This document shows, piece after piece, positions 23,095 through 34,235 of a DNA stretch of 64,000 nucleotides. The notes under the pieces were generated by a model, which was not told where the DNA came from, did no database searches, and saw only the letters and a list, made by a program, of their open reading frames with translations. Position 1 is the first letter of the stretch. Each line of letters opens with the position of its first letter. The stretch is from Epiperipatus broadwayi (taxonomy: Eukaryota; Onychophora; Udeonychophora; Euonychophora; Peripatidae), in NCBI GenBank assembly GCA_028023455.1, contig JAQFVV010000500.1:1-64000 (forward strand), given 5' to 3'. The translations under genes were made by a program, and so were the position numbers.

Positions 23095-23821
23095 TGTTGT
23101 GTTTAGTCTGGATTATTCATATATACATAAACGAGTATACATACATTTTAATAATATATTCATTAATAATATATAGATACAAACATACATTTGATTTCTA
23201 ATATATTTACATTGTTTTCAGATTTAAGTAATGATGGCTATACTCTGCCTGCTACTGTCTAGCAGGGTACAGCTATCAATTCTATGTGAACTGTTGAAGA
23301 AGAAATTGTATCTGCCCTTATAGATTCTCTATCTATTTCCAGCTATACTTGATAGACAGCCTCATGAGTAGATACAGTGACACTTCTGGCTATATTTACA
23401 TATTGCCTCGAGTTGGCTTTGTTTCTGGCAGCTTCTGGTCCTAAACATGGACTTGCCTCACTGCTATAGTCTGGAGAACAATTGCTGCTGTTTAGATTAG
23501 CAGAAATTTCCTTCAACCAAACGGAGAGAATTAGGCTACTGTTATTCAGGTTTAACACTTGTTCTCGGGAGAATGCAAACAGTCTTTCAGGTTTGGCAGT
23601 TATTCTCTGATTTACCTTCAAAAAGACTATTTATTGCCAGATCCCCAACCTTAATGAAAACATTCAGATTCAGTGAGTATCATTGCCTATTGGTCTGTTC
23701 TGGCCATTGTGTGTTATCTTTATCTACACACATTGTTTAGTGGCAAGGAATGCTCAATCCGATGGCAATAAGAAAGGAATCTGGACTAGTCTATTATTGA
23801 AAGGCAAGGTAAGATACAACA
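23095..23821 (-). repeat. 5' LTR of the gypsy element
   Basis: It has intact TGTTGT...ACAACA ends. It shares most of its length with the left LTR but differs by many substitutions and small indels. One example is an extra stretch near 23350-23400 containing the 3' part of a 92-codon minus-strand frame. That frame is not conserved in the other LTR and is not a gene. Confidence 0.88.
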
Positions 23822-26474
23822 CCTCCAATAGTCACTTCTTATGAACTATTCTTTTTTTTGCATTAATAACTTTTGCCCTTTAAAAATAAAATAAAATATA
23901 TAATCAAAAATTAGTTATGAATGAAACTCTTACAATGCTGTATGAAACAGGTATTTTGGGTTAAAACATAATTAGTGAAGTTAGCAGTATAATAAATCAT
24001 TTCTCTGCGGAATGATACCAAATGGTATTAATAATATATTTAAAGCTAATATTATTGGATGTTCCTAGTTAATCTATTTTAAATATTAAATCATACTAAC
24101 TTATGATATATTGATATACAAATACATATTTTTAACAATTTTTACATAATTAGATAATAGTAAAAAAAAATAATTATATATTTAACACACCATTTGTAAA
24201 TACATTCCTCATCCTTTCATACATAACAAAAAATAATAATTCTAAAACAATTAAATAAATAAATAAATAAAAACATTCCCTAAGCATAAAAAAACTCATT
24301 TATCTTTTGGTAATCAATATATTTTATACATAAATTATTCCATACTGTTAAGATAAGTATATATATTTTTCTAGATGCCAAGTATGATTACCTGGCTATA
24401 ATAAGATGCAGGTGATACTCTCAATATGAAATAATGTGGTGACCAGTCAATTATAGCAAAAATAATAAAGTACATCATAATACAATATTATAATTTTTGT
24501 TAATGAAATGATGCTCAAAACTGATAATGGCAAAAAATAAATCAACAAGGTTTTTAATGGTAACAAATATTTTCAGTTTTGTACTGTATTTAACGTTTCA
24601 AGTTTGCTATAGTGACCTCTGAAATGGCCTTTTCTGGAGTTTATATGCTAGAATTTTTACTATAGCATGTCAACTTGTTAAAAGTTGAATCTCTAGTTCT
24701 ATTATTAGTCTTCTACAGTAGTAACGAACAGTTTTGGGGAAAATTTTCTATAAATAGCAATTTGAAAAGCAAAAATAAAAGGGTGAGGATTTATTTCCTC
24801 TTCATTAGACAGATTTGCAAAAAATTTGTAAAAGCAACAACTAATTTGAAAAATGATATCTGACATCTTATCATTAATTTGCTAATTATTCTGCTATGGA
24901 AATAAGATACAAATATTTGAGAGTTAGTTAAATAATGCCATAATAACATTAATTAGTAAAACAATATCATTTAAAACATGACTCTTGAACCACCTGGTAA
25001 ACTTTTAGATATCTATAGTAAGCAACAAACTTCTATTGGAGAGTTTTTTGAAATATTCATTGGAGAATTAGCTTTTCTTTTCTGAGCAGTAATCATTTTG
25101 TTTATTCAGTGGATTGTGGCAGCTTTGAGCAGAAATAACTGATAAAGAACTATTTTTTGAGACGTTGGGAAACAATCTTTAAAATACGTCAGATACTGAA
25201 ATAGTTATTTTTTCCTCACTCTTACCACAGAAGGCAGATTGTTTGTGTTTCACATTACAGAGATGAAATAGTTTTTAAAAAAAATGCTTAAAATATTCAA
25301 AGGACAACAGCAAGCAGAATAAGACAATATGATTAGTGTGTTTTTTATTTAAACATTTTAGATTCAATGGGTTGCAAATTAAAATATTTTCACAGAAGTC
25401 TCTTCAAATATAACAGATATCTGCTACATTATATATTTTTCATTGAAAAGTTGTACAATCTGAATTTTGAAGGCATGTTTAACAATCCAAATATGCAAAT
25501 TCGGTAATCAAAGATCCCAGGATAGTTTGATCAACTTAAGATATATATGATAGTTTCACCAATACTTACGGAATTGTTGTAATACAAATAACTACCATTT
25601 TTGCAGATAGATTTAAATATTAAGCAAATGTCAACTTACTCTTTTTCTCTACACAGTTCGATCTTGGAGAAATTTATACAACTTTAATGTTTGGCAAAGA
25701 ATTCAGCAATAAATTAAAAAACATAACAGCTTTCATTATTTCCATAAGGTATTAGAAATATTGTAAAAATTATATCTAACAAATGCCCCCCCCCCACCCA
25801 CAAAAGAATTATTCTGTATAGTGTTTGTTTTTATCAAATATAGCCTGAAATCATCATTGTTAATTTTTTTCTAATTTGATGCATGCAATGCTATCTTAAA
25901 AATGATTCAAAATAATGATTTTTCCGATCTTTCCAAAATTTATTTAACTGATCTCATCATCCAATAAAAGATAAGCCTGACTATTATTTCTTATCAGAGT
26001 GCAATTAATGTATATTGTAATGTAAATAGACCATATTTTAGTTCCACCTAGATATAAGTCCTTGCTTTGTAAACTTCAAACCCAGCTGTTTTCAAATATA
26101 AATAACATTAGATATAAAAAAATATTTCTTGCAAAAATTTTGCAATAATAAATTTAATTTTAAATATGAAATTATTATGAACATACAGCATAATTTATCA
26201 TTTAAGATGTAGTATGTATTCCTTAAAAAAATAATTTTGCTTAAACATTTTCAGTAAACACATAAATGTAAACAAAAGACATACTATTTGCAATTAATAT
26301 TGATAATCAGCGTGATAGAATTAAAACTGCTATATTACATATACATAAAACACATGTATAACGCATGTATGCATGTACACATATATAAGAACACAAATGA
26401 ATAAATACATTATTTAAAATTAATAATCAAAAGAGTTATCTTATAACTATTTCTTTTGATACAAATTAACTTAC

Positions 26475-26573
26475 CACAGGAAAACGTAGAAAGTAATTAA
26501 CAACTATTTCTTTTAATTTACGTTGTATGTAAGTATCTTTAATCAACATTAATTTGCTCAAACCTTGTATGAA
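26475..26573 (-). CDS. MMS22L: MMS22L-like protein, internal exon
   Basis: The minus strand reads TTTTCAG, then 33 codons starting FIQGLSKLMLIKDTYIQRKL and ending NYFLRFPV, then the donor GTAAGT. Both ends are phase 0. The IKDTYIQRKLKEIVVNYFLRF stretch looks like paired amphipathic helices of a HEAT-like repeat and is, with the neighbouring exon, the part that most recalls the MMS22L C-terminal domain. The exon is clearly coding compared with its AT-rich surroundings. Confidence 0.68.
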
Positions 26574-27389
26574 CTGAAAATTATTTAAAACATAATGAAT
26601 TCAAATTCATAGATTTTAAACAATAGCTTATAATACTAATAAGATATATTTAAAAACAAAATTTTAAACAATTGTTAATTATATGTATTAACCAAAGCAA
26701 TGAAATTCAAGCACTATTAGTATAGACAATTGAGTTATTCTCTAGATGGTATAACTGAATCAACTTTTTAGTTAAGAAGCAACTGTTTTCTTACTTTAAA
26801 AGTTGATGAAAGTCTGCAGCTAGAAGACAAGTCAATTGTTTATATTAACAATACTTGAAGTTTGTAGCTTCATGTGTTATAATTATCTAACATTCAATAT
26901 ACACATTTATTTAAAAATAATACTTTGTAAGACAATTTATTTGAATACAAGTATAATGTATATACTTAAGCTAGATGTAATTAGAGGAGATTTGAGCATA
27001 TAATAGACAGCTGGTTCTAATATAAATGGCACTGTCCACAGTGATCATCAATCTCATACTAATCTGACTATAGAAGCATCTATATTTGCATTTTACTATG
27101 CTTTTTCCAAAATAATGTAAGTTTCAATGCATTAAATAAATTTTTATATATATTACAATGAGATGGGGTATCAGAGAATGAGAGAAACCTGGGAGATGGA
27201 AAAATCATCATCAACCCCAGTTCAAAAAAAAAAAAAATATTTCAAATAATAATGAAATTTACAAAAAGTATATTAGATATAATATTTAAAATTTAAGTAA
27301 GATATTCGAGACATTAATATTAAAGTATGGGATATTAAAGTTGGATATTTTAAAGTAACGTTATATATCAAAAAATATAAGAAATTTTA

Positions 27390-27775
27390 TATATAGTAGG
27401 AGCATGAGAGATGGATATCTCTATGTGAGATCAGCCCTAGTTAACTCCTCAGAGCAACTAAAAATAATTATAAATCAACCAGCATTATAATAAGTAAAAG
27501 TAAGTGTAAGTACTCACCAAAAGTAATCATTCATCATCATGAATGATAAAATAAATCAAGAGTCCATTTGTGACTGGATTTGAAATGGGTCTACTGTAGA
27601 CCAGGTTAACTATTGAATTTTGCCAGCTTAGGAAAATTATTTAAACATAATTTGGATGCATCATCTTAAGTGCTCATTCAACAGAATACATAATCAAAAC
27701 AATAATGCTGGGACATTAAAACATGCTGATCATCATCAATGTTCTGCCCACAACCCTCATATCATTGCAATACAT
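27390..27775 (-). repeat. SINE-like repeat, copy a (minus)
   Basis: The reverse complement of this segment matches 44640-44990 over most of its length. Shared blocks include GATCATCATCAATG read against CATTGATGATGATC, the AATAATGCTGGG region, CCAGCTT.., the block around TTTGAAATGGGTCT, and AGCATGAGAGA with GAGATCAGCCC at the other end. A region like CATTTCAAATCC recalls a degenerate tRNA-type B box, so a tRNA-derived SINE is possible but not shown. Confidence 0.6.
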
Positions 27776-28075
27776 ATAAAAAATATTAAAAAAAATATGA
27801 AATGGGAAGAAAATGATTTTAAAATGCAATGTGTAAGTGTATTTCAGTACATGCATAAGAAAAAAATCGATATATAACTAAATGTAAGATATTTCCTCAA
27901 GATGAAACTTCCCATTTGAGTTTTGAAACTTGGTAAAGATAAATTTTTAAAAGGATTTGACCAAATTAATACATATAACATATTTTATAAATACATATAT
28001 ATTAAATTTTATAAGATATATTTAATATTATTTAAATACAACTAGAAAAATATTAAAAATATATTCAATAATTAC

Positions 28076-28198
28076 CAAATGCAAACTATCTTTTATTGCT
28101 TCAAAAAATCCAGGATGCAAATTTTTTTCAGATGCCAAAAGAGCTGGTGGAAGAATTAGACGGTCAATTAGAACAGGCAAAAGACTTTCTGATTTGGA
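28076..28198 (-). CDS. MMS22L: MMS22L-like protein, internal exon
   Basis: The minus strand reads TTTAG, then 41 codons beginning SKSESLLPVLIDRLILPPAL and ending AIKDSLHL, then the donor GTAATT. Both ends are phase 0. The SLLPVLIDRLILPPALLASEK segment is hydrophobic and helix-like. It follows directly on the 34065 exon ending LIYAK and leads into the FIQGLSKL exon. Its GTAATT donor shows that this gene tolerates the same donor sequence proposed at 11288-11289. Confidence 0.68.
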
Positions 28199-28461
28199 CT
28201 AAATAAATTATATAGAAGAAAAAAAAACCCATTAACTTTGTTTTCTAAAAATCTCTTTTGTCACAAATTTAAAAGCTAATTATAGTAACAAAGCATACAG
28301 CTTAAGTTGATCTGTATTAAACTTGATATAATAATATATTTATCCATCATATACTTTTTTTCTCTCATTTTTCTATATATATTAAAAAAACATTTATACT
28401 TATTTATAGAAGTTAATAACAATGAATATCTTAAATCTACAAATAATACAATATATGATAA

Positions 28462-28622
28462 TAATATATATTAAGGCTACAACCTTAAAACTATGCGCCT
28501 GGAAAAAACAACAGTAGGGATCTCTGCAAATCTTTAACACAAGATTTATTTAAAAGAGAAGAGGTCCCTACTGTCGTTTTTTCTGGCGCATAGTTTTAAG
28601 GTTGTAGCTTTAATATATATTA
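28462..28622. mobile_element. Hairpin MITE
   Basis: Arms of about 60 nt are inverted. The left contains GGCTACAACCTTAAAACTAT then GCGCCTGGAAAAAAC, and AGTAGGGA. The right contains TCCCTACT, GTTTTTTCTGGCGC and ATAGTTTTAAGGTTGTAGC. The inverted match extends into AATATATATTAA on both sides, so an element ending at a TA site, as in the Tc1/mariner superfamily, is likely. It is non-coding. Confidence 0.8.
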
Positions 28623-28689
28623 CTTTAAGTAACTAGTAAGCACTTTATAAATATAATTATTATAATATATGATAATATAAAAGCAGCTA

Positions 28690-28785
28690 TTTACTCTAAT
28701 GCCATCTACTGTAAGCTTGAGTAAAAGGCATTAAGTCATCTGATAATCACTGATTAATCAAGCTTACAATTGATAGCATTTGTTT
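28690..28785. repeat. Small inverted repeat shared with 55790-55835
   Basis: GCCATCTACTGTAAGCTTGAGTAA and a later TGATTAATCAAGCTTACAATTGATAGCAT form a diverged inverted pair. A related string, ATTACTCAAACTTATAACAGATGGCACTAG, lies at about 55800-55830. This is probably a short non-autonomous element seen twice. Confidence 0.45.
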
Positions 28786-29384
28786 TATTTATAGAAATTA
28801 CAATTATTTATAAAATACATTTACATACTGACATATTATTATGTAACTTTGAAAGTTATAAAACACATTGTTAATAAATCTGGACAGATGTAAGCTTCAA
28901 TCATTCTGCATAATATTGCTGCTATATTACAAGAAAAACTGACAATTTGTTCTGCAGTATATACGTATTTCAAAACGATTTGTCAATTACTATAGTAAAA
29001 TGTATTGTGTATGATAATAGAATTGATATCCTCTGATTTATTTGCATCTAAATCAAGATGCATCAACCAACTTCTTATGATATATATAATTGAGATTTCG
29101 ATTTTAGGTTTAACAAAATATTCAATATTGAAGCAACAAAAATTTTACTAAATTTATCAAAGTTTAATTCAGTTCTTGAACTTGTAGAGATATCATGCAA
29201 TATTAAAATTATAACTAACCACTCGACTTTTCTGTTTACTTTCAACAACTGCATCTTAAACAGTAAGTCACCCTTTCCAGAATTATCTAACTACTCCATG
29301 CTTGCCATATTCAAATGTTAATGCCAATCCAAGACTCCTTACTGATTATTTATTTGTGTAGCATTAATTATTAACAAAATATCA

Positions 29385-29710
29385 TAAAGAAACCTGTGGT
29401 GATTCCAACCAGGAGTTAGATTCACTAGTGGCTTTATTAAGTCCTTGAATTTTGTCAGTGTAGCCATAGATTCAACAGTAATTAGCTATGTGGTAAGGCT
29501 TTGTCTTCATCTACATAAATTAGCGACTGCTAAATTCCATTTATGAAGCAGATGAATAAAACAATCATGATCTACCATATATCTGCTGGAGAGACTCCAA
29601 TTACATCTAGGAGGATCAAATCCAGATGGTTTTAATGAAGGATTTGCAAAAAACAAAAACACTTTATTTGGAACCTCATATACATCACAATTCTTCATTT
29701 CAGATTCTTA
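29385..29710 (-). pseudogene. LINE 3' fragment (end of reverse transcriptase ORF)
   Basis: The minus strand reads SGFDPPRCNWSLSSRYMVDH then LLHKWNLA, which fits the PGFDLPR..WT.LNR.R...GRC...L.KWG segment that ends many animal non-LTR ORF2 proteins. After a frameshift it continues IYGYTDKIQGLNKATSESNSW, matching the final L..GL..L......WL block before the stop. The cysteine-rich CDCG..Q segment is degraded. It is a dead, 5'-truncated copy in the same orientation as the host gene. Confidence 0.65.
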
Positions 29711-30150
29711 CTTATACATCCTGAAGGGAGATTTTAATTTGAGAGGAAAATACAGTTGGTTAATTGGGTAATATAATCTATTTAATAATTTTTTTATATA
29801 TTTTCTGTATGCAACTTCTTCTCTGATATTCAGTGGAGGAATATGTGAAAGAACAGAAAGCCAAATTATCATCTAGAAGTTTAATGTGGGAACTTATCCT
29901 CCCAAAAGGAAATAATATTCACCAGAAGAATATACTAGTGATAAAGGAAGTTGTCCATAAAATGCTTGATCACAATTCCAAGTAGTGTTAGCAACTTTTC
30001 CAAGAAAATATTTCCCAATAAATTATTACATATCTAACCATAAATAAATAAAAAAAAAAAATTAGACTATAATTCAAGATTACTCCTAAACAGTATAGAC
30101 AAGAATTGGGTGTCTATTGTAATAAAACATTAAATTCAGATTATGATATA

Positions 30151-30365
30151 TTAAAACAGGCAAAACTCACTATACGTATTGCCACATACAGCAAGCTAGA
30201 GTAATCAACGGATGCCAGAAAGCTTGTGCATAAAATCCCCATCTAGTGCCAATATTGGATGAGTAGGCACTAGATGGGGATTTTATACAAAAGTCTTCTG
30301 GCATCCACTGATTACTCTAGCATGCTGTGTGTGGCAATACGTATAGTGAGTTTTGCCTGTTTTAA
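30151..30365. mobile_element. Hairpin MITE with TTAA flanks
   Basis: TTAA at 30151-30154 and 30362-30365 flanks AACAGGCAAAACTCAC and its complement GTGAGTTTTGCCTGTT. The arms extend about 95 nt, with ATACGTATTGCCAC, AGAGTAATCA, GGATGCCAGA and AAAATCCCCATCTAGTGCC on the left and their complements on the right, and a short loop near 30252-30265. TTAA duplication suggests a piggyBac-type mobiliser. A TA duplication with TTAA inside the repeat, as in mariner elements, is the alternative. Very few mismatches indicate a recent insertion. Confidence 0.85.
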
Positions 30366-31439
30366 TAACAGTTATAAGGAAGCATAAGAAATGGTGATCA
30401 TGTGACGTTTATTATGATACATTCCAGTTGTTTAAATGAAAAGTTGAGCATATTATCTTTCAAAAAGATTTAGGTATTTTTTTGTAACCTTACTGATATA
30501 CTTTTTTATTTCTGGAAAGATCACTTTTGTTAAGTCAAAGCAATGTCATCAGTGTGGATGAATTTTCTGTATTTGGAAAATTGCTAATAAATATATAAAG
30601 TAGATGAAAGAACTGAAGTTACAGTAAACTATTCTATAAGTTTTTTTTATCTATTGCAACTATTATTTAGAGTCACTTAAACTTCTCAAGTAAATTAATG
30701 ATTTTCCTGAATTTAAGGATTTTAGAATTTTTAAAAGAACATCCTTCCCGAACAGAATCATAAACTGAAGCTAGGATCAATAAATGTAATACCAGTTATT
30801 ACTTTACAATGAAAATCTTTTTCAATATGAGACATTAAAAATAAAATTTATTCATAACAGCTTCTTAAGTCAATAAACATCACATAATTCTTCCTAATCT
30901 AAACTCAGTTTGCTCTACATGCAAATGGGTATCAACTATTGACAAAATTATTATTACCATGATTCTTTCAAATACTGAAATATTGGTATCTGGATATGGA
31001 ATTAAGGCCACTAATAAAAGATTATGAGGCAGCTCTAAAATTGAAATGATAGAATAAATTGTATTAATATAAAACCGTTACCTAATTAGCTACCTTTGAG
31101 CAAAGATTGTACAGTTAACACAATACTAACATTCTTGCAACTAATTAGTAATTTTAACTCATGAAGAAATAATCTGATAAAATCATTTTTAAATTATTGT
31201 ACTTTTAAAATATTTAATCTAGGATTAAATTTATTTATATTTAGTAGTCTTTGCAAACTAACATTAATTAAGAATAATCTTTACAACAAAGAAACACCAC
31301 TTATACTTATTACTTTCACAACGAAAGAGAATTCCTAATTATAAATTATGTAAAAAGGCAAAACAAAAAATTGCAAATTTTTCTTCATTAAATACAAAAA
31401 GAAATTTATCTAATTTTTATAATGTTACACACTTTATCC

Positions 31440-32090
31440 CAATGCTCACAGTTCAAAGTTCACCACAGTATCGTCTAAGAGTGTCTGGACTTCAGCCTGC
31501 CACAACTCTTCAAATATGCATGTCAAAGTAATTAGCTTACAAGTCATCTGACTCTACTGCTACCTTCTAACAATTGTAAATCCGTCGCCATGCTTCCCTA
31601 TTCAACGTAGAATCTTCAAAAAATTTGGAAAAGGGTACGTCCAAGCAAGATTTCGACCAGCTCATGTTTGTGCAAGAACACATCTGCGACAAATAAAATG
31701 GCTGACTGCAAAACCGAGCCATTCAAATTGTGCCAACTGCCATCCACAAAAGCAGGCACGGTGGCATTTTTACAGGACAACAACATTATCCTACATGCCA
31801 AGAGATATATGTGTGGTGAAACAATGAGACTGGAGATGTTCAAAACCATCTCGCATCAGATGCAAATCCCATTCCTGTCGGCGAAAGTATTCTCTTCGAA
31901 AGGAGACCTGCTTTGATGGCTCCAGAATCCCTTTCATTTTGAAAGCTTTAGTGTGAACCAGGTTCAGGAATGAAGTATGCTTCGGTAGCTTATGTCCATT
32001 TCTTTGGTTTGCCCATTTAGGAGGAGTTCACTCCAGGCATCTCCAGTATTTAAGAATTGGCCGATGAAGTATTTTGGAAAGCAATAAAAA
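31440..32090. other. GC-richer island, unclassified
   Basis: This 650-bp block is visibly more GC-rich than the intron around it and has overlapping open frames on both strands (31668-31916 plus, 31616-31849 minus). Neither has a recognised domain, splice borders or a continuing frame. It could be a retrocopy fragment, an ancient element or a conserved regulatory island. I see no terminal repeats. Confidence 0.3.
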
Positions 32091-33787
32091 AACGTAGTCA
32101 CACGATACCAAGTACTACACAGTATTGCAGATATAGTCAAACAAGCTTATTAACATTAATATATAGGCATACCATCCCATATGTTACTATGCTACAAAAA
32201 AAAACAATCCATTATGAAATCAATAAAAAACCCTTTTTCCTTAAAAACATTTAATTAATTTAGATGCAGGTATTATACCAGCATTTTATTCTTAGCATGA
32301 GTAATTATTAATAGCTATCGTCGTTGAACTATTTATGCACATAGATCTGATTCTTATTGAATATATAAATCTATGAAAAATATTGCACGGTACTTCTCTA
32401 TTCCAAATATTAAATTAGCAGACAAGTATATAACTATTGGCTTTCTAATGCATAATTAATTAATACATATCTGGTTTGATTAAGTATACATATATAATAA
32501 ATATAACTTGTTATAATTTGTTTATAAACGAGTTCCACCTTACATAGCAGGGTGAGAGTAAAATTTGAATAAAAAATTGTTTTGAACTTATTTTAATTTC
32601 TATCATCCAACCTCTCATTTATATACATATATTCCACATTATCAACTAAATAACAATAAACAAACTTGTTGATTTTGTAGATATGCTAACATACATTAAT
32701 ATATAAAGATATTAAAAATTAATTTTTATGCTGGCAGCTCAGTAACATTATATTTCTGTGTTTTTGCATAGCATCAACGCCATCAAGCGGCTGACAGAGC
32801 TAATACAACAATACCGATTTAAGTACATACATTTTATATTAAATAAAAAATAGCTTTAATTAAATAAATTACTAAAAAATATATACAAGAAATATAATAT
32901 TAAAATATATATACAAAATAGTCATTAAATATAAGTTATAAATAAAAGTGTATGTAAAGATTTTAAGTCAAAAATTAAAGATTAATATAATTATAAAAGA
33001 TATATTAATATTTTGTACAATTGTAATTAAAATATAAATTAATTATATTATTTTTATCTAGGCATAAGTATTTAAATATTTTGTAACTCTGATGAAAAAT
33101 GCTAGGCAATCAAAATTGTAAAAAAATAAAATAAAATTGTTGGTAAAAACAATGTTTGCATTAAATAAAATGTAAATAAAAGGAGTTATTAAACAATACA
33201 TAGATTTAGGATGAAAACAATTAAAAAAAATCATAAGAATAATTAAAGAAATGCTTGTTTAGAAAAAATAACTTGAAATAATATGCAATAAAAATATTTT
33301 TTTCTTAAGAAAGACAAACAAGTAAAAATGAATTAAGACATTAATTCATTATTGTAGAATAAAATTAATGACTCCAAGACTTGCATTACAATTTGAAATT
33401 TCAGATTCTAAAAAATCAATTTTTATTTAAATAACTGAAAGAATTTTGATTAGATTCTTATAAGACAAAAACAATTACAATATATGAATTATTTAATTTT
33501 ATAATTATGTACAAATTTTATGTACTATATATATATTTTAAATATACATAAAACTTCTATTTCACTGCATATTCTTTAAGCATATAAATAAACACATCTT
33601 AAAAAGATAAATGACTCTCAAAATACAATTCACATTGAATTAGCACTATTCAGTTGGGCCAAATCATAATTTCTCACACATGTTTCAAAAATGTGTGGCA
33701 GAGTGGAAGATTTAAATATATCTAAAAAAAAATATTACACATGGAAAAAGAGAAATGAAATTGTAATATTCCAAGTGTTTAATTACA

Positions 33788-33874
33788 ATATATATATAAC
33801 TGAGGCTTTAAAATTTATATACGAGTTAATATATATATATATAACTGAGGCTTTAAAATGTATATACTAGTTAA
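33788..33874. repeat. Short tandem duplication
   Basis: ATATATATAACTGAGGCTTT followed by AAAATTTATATACGAGTTA is repeated once with minor changes. It lies in an intron just downstream of the 34065 exon in gene sense. Confidence 0.75.
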
Positions 33875-34064
33875 GAATGATATGATAATCCCTGATCTAA
33901 TAAATGATTAGTAGTAATCATTAATATATTTATCTAAAGAAAATGGTGACAAAAATGAAAGTGCAGAAAGTTTGAAAGTCAAACCAAACTCTAATGATAA
34001 TATATATATATACACACACACATATTGAAACACATGCATGCAATCACATAAATATATAACTTAC

Positions 34065-34235
34065 TTTAGCATAAATAAGCTCAGAACAATAATTAACCAA
34101 ATGTCCGCATATGTTGTAAACTGTTTTCAGCATATTAGGTGTTACACTAGGTTTTATTGCGAGAGGAAGATACTTTGCCATAGGCCAAAGATAATCATGA
34201 ACTTTTTCTTTATAATCCATCTTTTCTTTCCAACT
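34065..34235 (-). CDS. MMS22L: MMS22L-like protein, internal exon
   Basis: The minus strand reads TTATTAG, then 57 codons from SWKEKMDYKEKVHDYLWPMA to CSELIYAK, then the donor GTAAGT. Both ends are phase 0 and match the LNFGNQNLQ end upstream and the SKSESLLP start downstream. The exon is the longest here. It has alternating helical segments (KYLPLAIKPSVTPNMLKTVY, HLVNYCSELI) typical of an alpha-solenoid. The 74-codon plus-strand frame over the same bases is its antisense shadow. The MMS22L assignment is from recognition of overall pattern. Confidence 0.7.

Larger units (their letters stand above)
20392..23821 (-). mobile_element. Internally deleted Ty3/gypsy LTR retrotransposon
   Basis: Two LTRs (20392-21089 and 23095-23821) flank about 2.0 kb. 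The intact outer ends are TGTTGT and ACAACA. The element is flanked by CTTCC (20387-20391) and CCTCC (23822-23826), a 5-bp duplication with one change. On the minus strand the order is 5' LTR, primer binding site, gag, zinc knuckle, aspartic protease, integrase C-terminal end, polypurine tract, 3' LTR. Reverse transcriptase, RNase H and the integrase core are missing, so protease passes directly into the integrase tail. LTR divergence and frameshifts show that it is old. Confidence 0.9.
19246..26474 (-). other. Intron carrying a hAT and a gypsy element
   Basis: This 7.2-kb intron holds the hAT element at 19380-19875 and the gypsy-type LTR element at 20392-23821. The rest, notably 23830-26470, is AT-rich with C-rich runs near 25787 and no recognised element. 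Confidence 0.5.

Noticed and set aside
23343-23621. 92-codon minus-strand frame
   Set aside because: It lies within the 5' LTR of the gypsy element and is not preserved in the 3' LTR.
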